NCBI GenBank assembly: GCA_030145595.1 | Contig: JAQYVG010000023.1 | Location: 1-20,188 of the forward strand | Length of the DNA: 20,188 nucleotides | DNA from: Desulfobacterales bacterium | GTDB lineage: Bacteria; Desulfobacterota; Desulfobacteria; Desulfobacterales; UBA11574 | Direction of reading: 5' to 3' | Part shown: positions 15,473 through 20,188 of the stretch, in pieces | How positions within the stretch are numbered: the first letter of the stretch is position 1 | Layout: every line of letters starts with the position of its first letter | The notes under the pieces: generated by a model | What the model was told of the DNA's origin: nothing | Databases searched by the model: none | The model's input: only the letters and a program-made list of their open reading frames with translations | Made by a program: the position numbers and the translations under genes

Positions 15473-16693
15473 CTATCCCGAAGATTTAACCTGTTTGATT
15501 CTTTCCTTGACAAGCTCCATGTCCGCATCAACGTGATCGTTGTTAGCTGCGATGACGCGACCGCGTCTTTCCAGGATCGTAATCAATACAACCAAAACGA
15601 TCGCCTGAACCAGCAATAACAATGCATCCACGGGCCTTGCGTACCGAAGCACAACCGCGCTGGTTCCTAAACAGAAACTCATTAAATAGATAAATAGAAC
15701 GCTTTTCCTCTGTCCGCCTAAAACCACCGCAAGACGGTGATGGAGGTGATCCCTGCCCACATAATCTGTCCATTGTCGTAAATTTGTCACCTTACCGGTT
15801 ATGATGCGATCCACGGTGATGTGCACCATGTCGAATACCAGAACCCAAAATATTAAAAGCGGAGAGGCCAGCGCTACCACCGGGCTACCTTCGGCCCAAT
15901 CTCCGTATACTGCTATGCATGCCAGAACAAAACCGATGACCGTACTGCCTGCGTCTCCCAGAAAAATAGATGCGTTGCCTTTAAGGCTGAAATTATAGGG
16001 TAGAAAGCCAAGACAACTCCCCATCATGGCAACAGCAATCCAGCCAAGAAAAGGTTGGTGGGTCTGAAACGCAACAACTCCCAGAAAAAAAGAAATAATA
16101 ACGCCCAACCCGGCAGCCAGACCGTCCATTCCGTCAAAGAAGTTCAAAGCATTGGTAATCCCGATAATCCAGAAAAGCGTCAGTAAAATGTTGCCCGCCT
16201 GAGAAAAAATACCCATACTTTTAGGTAAAACCTGGAGAACGATTCCGCAGCTCACTACCATAACAGTGCTTGCAATCTGAAACAAAAGTCTACCCCAGGA
16301 TGGAATCCCTTTAAAATCGTCGATAATTCCAACCAGGAAAAGCAACGCCGAAGCAGCCAATATGGACCCGAGTTCGAGAGAGTAAACGCCGTTGGCAATA
16401 ATACCCATCAAAAAAGCTATAAATACAGCGCCCCCCCCAAGCAGCGGCGTGGCTTCAATATGTATTTTTCTGGAATCGGGTCGGTCAATCAGGTCAAAAT
16501 TCTTAGCGATTCTACTGCATATTGGCGTCAGACAAAACGAAATTGAAGTTGACAGAAAAAGTACATAGGCCCACCGCCAGCCGGAACTAAAAAAATATTT
16601 CCGGGTCTGTGTCACCATAAGAGCACCGATCACCATCAGCATCGGGAAGAAAAGGTGCCGGCGCCATTTAACTCTCGAATAAGATTTTTGCAT
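15473..16693 (-). CDS. Undecaprenyl-phosphate sugar-1-phosphate transferase (WecA/MraY family)
   Basis: This 406-residue polytopic protein has family signatures HIEATPLLGGGAVF (78-91), the metal-binding Asp pair GIIDDF (122-127), NALNFFDGMDGLAAG (181-195), FLGDAGS and the C-terminal DHLHHRL. Enzymes of this family transfer a sugar-1-phosphate (GlcNAc or a relative) from UDP to undecaprenyl phosphate on the cytoplasmic side of the inner membrane, the first step of a lipid-linked glycan. The sugar cannot be told from sequence alone. An extra basic N-terminal 15 residues precedes the first helix. The start is one base after the aminotransferase stop (TGACATG), a tight operon joint; the 114-base gap behind it holds no gene. 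Confidence 0.92.
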   Translation of the reverse strand: MQKSYSRVKWRRHLFFPMLMVIGALMVTQTRKYFFSSGWRWAYVLFLSTSISFCLTPICSRIAKNFDLIDRPDSRKIHIEATPLLGGGAVFIAFLMGIIANGVYSLELGSILAASALLFLVGIIDDFKGIPSWGRLLFQIASTVMVVSCGIVLQVLPKSMGIFSQAGNILLTLFWIIGITNALNFFDGMDGLAAGLGVIISFFLGVVAFQTHQPFLGWIAVAMMGSCLGFLPYNFSLKGNASIFLGDAGSTVIGFVLACIAVYGDWAEGSPVVALASPLLIFWVLVFDMVHITVDRIITGKVTNLRQWTDYVGRDHLHHRLAVVLGGQRKSVLFIYLMSFCLGTSAVVLRYARPVDALLLLVQAIVLVVLITILERRGRVIAANNDHVDADMELVKERIKQVKSSG

Positions 16694-16694
16694 G

Positions 16695-17768
16695 TCAAGC
16701 CATCTTTCTAAATGTCTCTGTACACCTGTCTATTAATCGGTCGATGTCTTGGGTGGATAAGGAGGGATAGATGGGGATAGAGAGTGCTTGCTCCCAGGCG
16801 TTTTCCGTTTGATAATAACCTTTCAAGTTAAGATACCTGTGAAGAGGGAGGAACACCGGCCTGGCACACCCAATCCCCTGGTTTTGTAGGGTTTTAGCCA
16901 ACACCTCGGCATCGGTTCCCAGACCGATGACGTACCGGTAATAAATATGGCCCTTGTTTTGGGGGGGGAGTTGCAGACCAAAAGAATCAAAAGCCTGGTT
17001 GTATAATTCGGCAATGTCCCTTCGGCGCCGGAGAAACGTCTTTATCCGGTCCAATTGAACCATGCCGATTGCTGCATGAATATCGGTCATCTTGTAATTA
17101 TAACGGACAAGGTACTCATCCTTATGGTCATATTCCCGCAGATCCTTAACGCGATCGATGAGGTCTTTTGAATTGGAAATCACCATACCGCCCTCACCGG
17201 TCGTCATCACTTTGGTGGCATAAAATGAAAATATGGCCGCTTTGCCAAAGGTGCCCGTAAAATGCTGGCGATAAGTGCTTCCAACGGCCTGGGCACAATC
17301 TTCAATGATCGGTATGTTCAACGCAAGCAGGCCGTCGATGTCCGCGGGCAGTCCGAAAAGATGGGGAACAATGATAGCCTTTGTCCGGCTGCTCAATCTT
17401 CCTTTAACATCTTTCGGATCAAGATTATAAGTATCCGGATCGATCTCGGCCAGAATTGGTTTAGCGCCTACATATTCGACGGAATTTAGTAAAGCGGTGC
17501 ACACATAACTCGGGATAACCACCTCATCCTGCTCTCCAATACCCATAGCCTTAAGCACAAGATGCAAAGCCGCCGTCCCTGAACTTGTGCAGGCAGCAGA
17601 CTTAACCCCCAAATACTCAGCAAAGGCTTGTTCAAAATCATACACAACCTGGCCCTGTGCGATGTGGGAAGTTGCCATGACTCGGGAAACAGATTCTATC
17701 TCAGCCTGTCCCAAAGTCGGTCTTGAGTGTGGGATGATTTTTGTTTTACCGCTCCTCTGCTTCATCAT
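16695..17768 (-). CDS. DegT/DnrJ/EryC1/StrS family PLP-dependent sugar aminotransferase
   Basis: Hallmarks are SSGTAALHL (PLP phosphate binding), IIEDCAQAVG (the Asp that contacts the pyridine nitrogen) and FSFYATKVMTTGEGGM with the Schiff-base Lys (about residue 186 from the start used). Family members convert keto sugars bound to nucleotides into amino sugars for O-antigens and exopolysaccharides. I place the start at ATG 17768 (a second ATG follows at 17765) rather than 17816. The extra 16 residues would be translated from a palindromic intergenic element, lack a ribosome site, and do not resemble family N-termini, whereas KIIPHSRPTLGQ is a normal start region. It lies between PIG-L and the WecA-like gene, suggesting that it makes the sugar used there. 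Confidence 0.92.
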   Translation of the reverse strand: MMKQRSGKTKIIPHSRPTLGQAEIESVSRVMATSHIAQGQVVYDFEQAFAEYLGVKSAACTSSGTAALHLVLKAMGIGEQDEVVIPSYVCTALLNSVEYVGAKPILAEIDPDTYNLDPKDVKGRLSSRTKAIIVPHLFGLPADIDGLLALNIPIIEDCAQAVGSTYRQHFTGTFGKAAIFSFYATKVMTTGEGGMVISNSKDLIDRVKDLREYDHKDEYLVRYNYKMTDIHAAIGMVQLDRIKTFLRRRRDIAELYNQAFDSFGLQLPPQNKGHIYYRYVIGLGTDAEVLAKTLQNQGIGCARPVFLPLHRYLNLKGYYQTENAWEQALSIPIYPSLSTQDIDRLIDRCTETFRKMA

Positions 17769-17794
17769 CGCATTGTTCTCATTTTTATATTTCC

Positions 17795-17837
17795 AAGCGG
17801 CGCAGCCGCGCTTCATAAAATCGCGTACCGATTTTAT
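17795..17837. repeat. Double-hairpin palindromic element, copy 1
   Basis: Two hairpins lie side by side. The first is GCGGC (17797-17801), loop GCA, GCCGC (17805-17809). The second is ATAAAATCG (17815-17823), loop CGTAC, CGATTTTAT (17829-17837), a perfect nine-base stem. The second hairpin abuts the stop codon of the PIG-L gene. The same arrangement recurs at 19230-19271, so this is a repeated unit rather than chance. It may act as a weak terminator or mRNA-stabilising end like REP/BIME elements. Confidence 0.75.
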
Positions 17838-18461
17838 TTATATATTGATAAACAACCTCAAAGAATGAAATGCTTCGGCATACTTTACCCTGCTTTGGAT
17901 GCCTCTGAAATTGGCACTTGACCGGGCCAACTCGGCGATGGTCATATCCTCGATATTCGTCTTTGTGAACTGGGACCGATGAGCTTCCAGTGCTTTAATC
18001 TTTCTGTCGAGTGTGTCGAATATATCAACAAAAACATGGGGGCTAAAATTCTGAGTGGTAGGACCTTCGTAAAACAAAACGTTGCGTATATATCGTGTGG
18101 CAGAAATGGTTGCTTGAGCAAGATGCCTGTGATCTTGATGCGTATCATCGATAAAGTTGCAAAATATAAAAACAGGTCTCACCGTTGAAATAACTTTTTC
18201 TATCTTATTGATCATCTCCTGATCAGCCACCAGGTGAGTATCTTCATAACCGCCCCAGAATACTTCTTCTGCACCCAGAATCGCTTGGGAACTCAGCTGC
18301 TCCCCGGCCCTTACCGATGTCTGCGCTCCCATGCCGCCTTCCGTCATTACCAGTAAATATATGCGATGTCCTTTATCTCTGTATTTAATGAGCGTTCCTC
18401 CGCAACCGAACTCAATGTCATCCGGATGCGCACCAATTGCCAGGATATTTACTTTTTTCAT
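17838..18461 (-). CDS. PIG-L family deacetylase
   Basis: NILAIGAHPDDIEFGCGG, near the N-terminus, is the zinc-binding AHPDD signature of the PIG-L/LmbE family. HQDHRHLAQA in the middle supplies the third zinc ligand region. The family removes acetyl groups from N-acetylated sugars or similar substrates; here the likely target is an N-acetyl sugar of the polysaccharide, which is inference. I start at ATG 18461 (MKKVNILAIG, 207 residues), not 18494. A ribosome site (AAAGGAT) lies eight bases upstream, and the ATG overlaps the WbqC stop as ATGA. The stop is directly followed by a palindromic hairpin. Length is normal for the bacterial family. Confidence 0.9.
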   Translation of the reverse strand: MKKVNILAIGAHPDDIEFGCGGTLIKYRDKGHRIYLLVMTEGGMGAQTSVRAGEQLSSQAILGAEEVFWGGYEDTHLVADQEMINKIEKVISTVRPVFIFCNFIDDTHQDHRHLAQATISATRYIRNVLFYEGPTTQNFSPHVFVDIFDTLDRKIKALEAHRSQFTKTNIEDMTIAELARSSANFRGIQSRVKYAEAFHSLRLFINI

Positions 18462-19135
18462 CTTTTGATCCTTTGCATGCTTTCGGGTCCACAATTGAAT
18501 AGTAAATCCAAGATGGATAAATGGGACACAAAGTCTCCAAAAAGTTGAGGGTATTGGGGGTGCCTGAATTCTTGTACCTTAACCTTAATACCCCTTTGAT
18601 TGAATCGTTCTAAATTCATATACCTGACCCCATCCCGGCCCGTCAGATAGGTATCCCCGCCCAATGCTTTGCAGATATCGATTAATCGGTCCGTGGGATC
18701 ATCACTAAGATGCAGTGATGACGCCAGGTCTGTTTGCTTTTCATCAAGGTTTAGCGATTTGCGGAGCTTCTCGATCAGATAAACGTTTAACTCAGATAAA
18801 AATTCCCAGTCTCTAGAATAGACCTCTTCAAAAAAGCCTATATATTCACTGAAAAAGGGTGCCTTATTATAATTCGTAACTAGCGCCTGAAGATGTTTTC
18901 TTTTCCAATTCACTTTATTGTTGATTTTAACTTCATTGATTTTTTGAGGGAAGCGGTAAAGCACCGGCACCGTCAACCATTGCCATTCCTGTGCAGTTTT
19001 GATTCGATTTCTATTTTGCCACTCATTTTTCTTATACTGGACATTATCAAGATAACAAAACACATCTGCTGTAATCATTTTGTCGAAATAACCGAGCCAG
19101 GGAAGATATTGAGGTTGATGAATTGCGATAATCAA
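18458..19135 (-). CDS. WbqC family protein
   Basis: AIHQPQYLPWLGYFDKM near the start is the family signature of WbqC-like proteins, found in O-antigen and capsule loci. W-N-R-N-R-I-K and W-L-T-V-P blocks and the C-terminal TGRDGVRYMN are also typical. The biochemical role is not established to my knowledge; neighbours with DegT and PIG-L suggest sugar modification. The longer reading from 19228 begins inside a repeat element and gives an untypical 31-residue extension. The TTG at 19135, preceded by GGAGTGGAGAT at the right distance, places the signature at the usual N-terminal position (225 residues). It overlaps the PIG-L start by four bases. Confidence 0.85.
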   Translation of the reverse strand: MIIAIHQPQYLPWLGYFDKMITADVFCYLDNVQYKKNEWQNRNRIKTAQEWQWLTVPVLYRFPQKINEVKINNKVNWKRKHLQALVTNYNKAPFFSEYIGFFEEVYSRDWEFLSELNVYLIEKLRKSLNLDEKQTDLASSLHLSDDPTDRLIDICKALGGDTYLTGRDGVRYMNLERFNQRGIKVKVQEFRHPQYPQLFGDFVSHLSILDLLFNCGPESMQRIKR

Positions 19136-19229
19136 TATTTTATCTCCACTCCGATTTATAAGGCAAGCTTGTAGCTTACAGTATTCGGATAATTGTAGAT
19201 AGAGAACCTGAAACTGCAAATAAATCAAA

Positions 19230-19271
19230 GCGGCTATGCCGCGTTATATAAAATCGCACCAGCGTTTTTAT
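19230..19271. repeat. Double-hairpin palindromic element, copy 2
   Basis: GCGGC (19230-19234), loop TAT, GCCGC (19238-19242) is followed by ATAAAATCGC (19248-19257), loop ACCA, GCGTTTTTAT (19262-19271, one mismatch). It matches copy 1 at 17795-17837 in order, stem sequence and orientation. The far arm overlaps the stop codon (19268-19270) of the PHP-like gene. The gap 19136-19267 otherwise holds only another small hairpin (AAGCT/AGCTT, 19165-19177) and the WbqC ribosome site. Confidence 0.75.
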
Positions 19272-20188
19272 TTCTTCATTACAAATATCGGATTGGAAAG
19301 CAACTTGCCGCCCTTGGCTCCGCGCACTTCCAAACGGTAATACGTTTTCCCAGCCTGATATTCTTTGTCCACAAAATGAATCTCCAGCGGTGTTTTGCCT
19401 TCAAATGATTCCATAATTTCGACTCCCCTGATCAGAGACACCTTGATCGGGTGCCGGCCGTTGTCTGACGCCGACAGACTGATGTCAAGTAAAGGAAAAC
19501 CCTCCAAGTCCAGCTCCTGTCCCGAAATTACCGAAACCCCGGTTTCATCATCTTTAACTTGGAAACGATCCAATGACAGCCTGGGGCCCTTACCTTTTCT
19601 TACAGCGTAAAATCTCCCCTTATCCAGTGCATCCAAAACAGCTTTACTGGTCTTGTGCAATATCAGAAAGATCGTTTGAAATTCATCAATTTTCGCGCCT
19701 TTGGTTCCGTAAAAATCAGCGCCTGACACCCCCCATACCGGCTGCTCTCGGTCTCCCCGGCAATATGCTCTTAGTACTCTATCCCATTGTTTCCCCGGGT
19801 CGGTAGCTGTGATATTGTCTCCGTATATGGCCTCGAAACCTGTATAGCCATTTGAACGGATCAAATCATCAGGATAATGTCTGGTAGTTAGCCTTACTGG
19901 TCCCAGTTGAACGCCATTAACGGCATAATTGGATTCCGGATGCAGCCAAACCACATGGCCGTTTCTCGCGTTGACATAGTCGATAAGTTCCTGATACGGC
20001 CTTATCCCTTGATCTCCGTGGTAAGAATCGAAGCGTGAACTTTGAAATGGGTGGTGGTTTACAAGCAAACCGATACCCAAAATGATAATGATCCCGCCTA
20101 AAATCCTTATCATACCTGTATGCATGGTCAAATAAGCGGCAATGCATAAAGCTGACATAAAGACTAGACTCCTGGGGAGCATGAGTTT
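19268..20188 (-). CDS. Membrane protein with PHP-like metal-hydrolase features (5' end outside the window)
   Basis: The frame stays open to the window edge, so the true start may lie beyond it; the first ATG inside is at 20182. It begins with two hydrophobic segments (about 5-18 and 25-41 from that ATG), then YHGDQGIRPYQELIDYVN, VVWLHPES, YTGFEAIYGD, a WDRVLRAYCRGDRE stretch, WGVSGADFYG and AVLDALDKGRFYAVR. The order of H-P-E, G-x-E, W-D-x-x-L, S-x-x-D and A-L-x-x-G-R-x-Y resembles the second half of PHP-type phosphoesterases. The first HxH motif is not visible here. The C-terminal 90 residues look like a beta-sandwich. A hydrolase or membrane-bound glycan-processing role is only a guess. It is upstream of WbqC on the same strand, followed by a palindromic element. 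Confidence 0.5.
   Translation of the reverse strand, partial: KLMLPRSLVFMSALCIAAYLTMHTGMIRILGGIIIILGIGLLVNHHPFQSSRFDSYHGDQGIRPYQELIDYVNARNGHVVWLHPESNYAVNGVQLGPVRLTTRHYPDDLIRSNGYTGFEAIYGDNITATDPGKQWDRVLRAYCRGDREQPVWGVSGADFYGTKGAKIDEFQTIFLILHKTSKAVLDALDKGRFYAVRKGKGPRLSLDRFQVKDDETGVSVISGQELDLEGFPLLDISLSASDNGRHPIKVSLIRGVEIMESFEGKTPLEIHFVDKEYQAGKTYYRLEVRGAKGGKLLSNPIFVMKK

Noticed and set aside
5688..20188. Exosortase/PEP-CTERM locus
   Set aside because: The ATPase and Wza/Wzc set resemble such loci, but no exosortase and no PEP-CTERM tail is found in the window.

Overview
The window looks like part of a Gram-negative, deltaproteobacterial-type (Desulfobacterota-like) chromosome. The evidence is a type IV pilin, a Wza/Wzc/O-antigen-ligase polysaccharide operon with an ExeA-like ATPase, short interspersed palindromes between genes, and a radical SAM peptide-modification cassette resembling the one named SynChlorMet (Scm) in protein-family databases. 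The taxon is inferred from gene content only. I see no rRNA, tRNA, CRISPR array, transposase or integrase.

Layout. (1) 1-409 is AT-rich with no gene. (2) 410-805, minus strand: a type IV pilin-like protein. (3) 947-5717, plus strand: a compact operon behind a near-consensus sigma-70 promoter. It encodes a PqqD-like peptide-binding protein (ScmD-like), two radical SAM/SPASM enzymes (ScmE- and ScmF-like), a 94-residue Cys/Gly-rich precursor peptide (ScmA-like), an HPr-kinase-like P-loop protein (ScmC-like) and a soluble S26-family (SipW/Sec11-type) peptidase. Four of its genes are joined by ATGA-type start/stop overlaps. (4) 5688-20188, minus strand: a polysaccharide locus. In transcription order it holds a PHP-like membrane protein (cut by the window edge), WbqC family protein, PIG-L deacetylase, DegT aminotransferase, WecA/MraY-type sugar-1-phosphate transferase, a degenerate HD-GYP membrane protein, ExeA-like ATPase, a Wza-type export lipoprotein fused to a seven-repeat FG-GAP propeller, a Wzc-type chain-length/tyrosine kinase, an O-antigen ligase/polymerase and an NTP_transf_5 nucleotidyltransferase. 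The last of these converges on, and overlaps, the end of the Scm operon.

How the genes may work together. In the Scm operon the PqqD-like protein should bind the precursor leader (motif Y-x2-P-x-L-x3-G). The two radical SAM enzymes would then modify the six-fold C-x-x-G core, the kinase-like protein could add a phosphate or sense a nucleotide, and the peptidase could cut the leader. No dedicated transporter is present. In the polysaccharide locus, DegT and PIG-L make or trim amino sugars, the WecA-like enzyme starts a chain on undecaprenyl phosphate, the ligase/polymerase extends it, and Wzc with the Wza fusion export it. The most unusual items are the repeated core of the precursor, the propeller-Wza fusion, the kinase with an extra C-terminal membrane helix, the HD-GYP protein lacking several metal ligands, and two copies of a double-hairpin element abutting stop codons.
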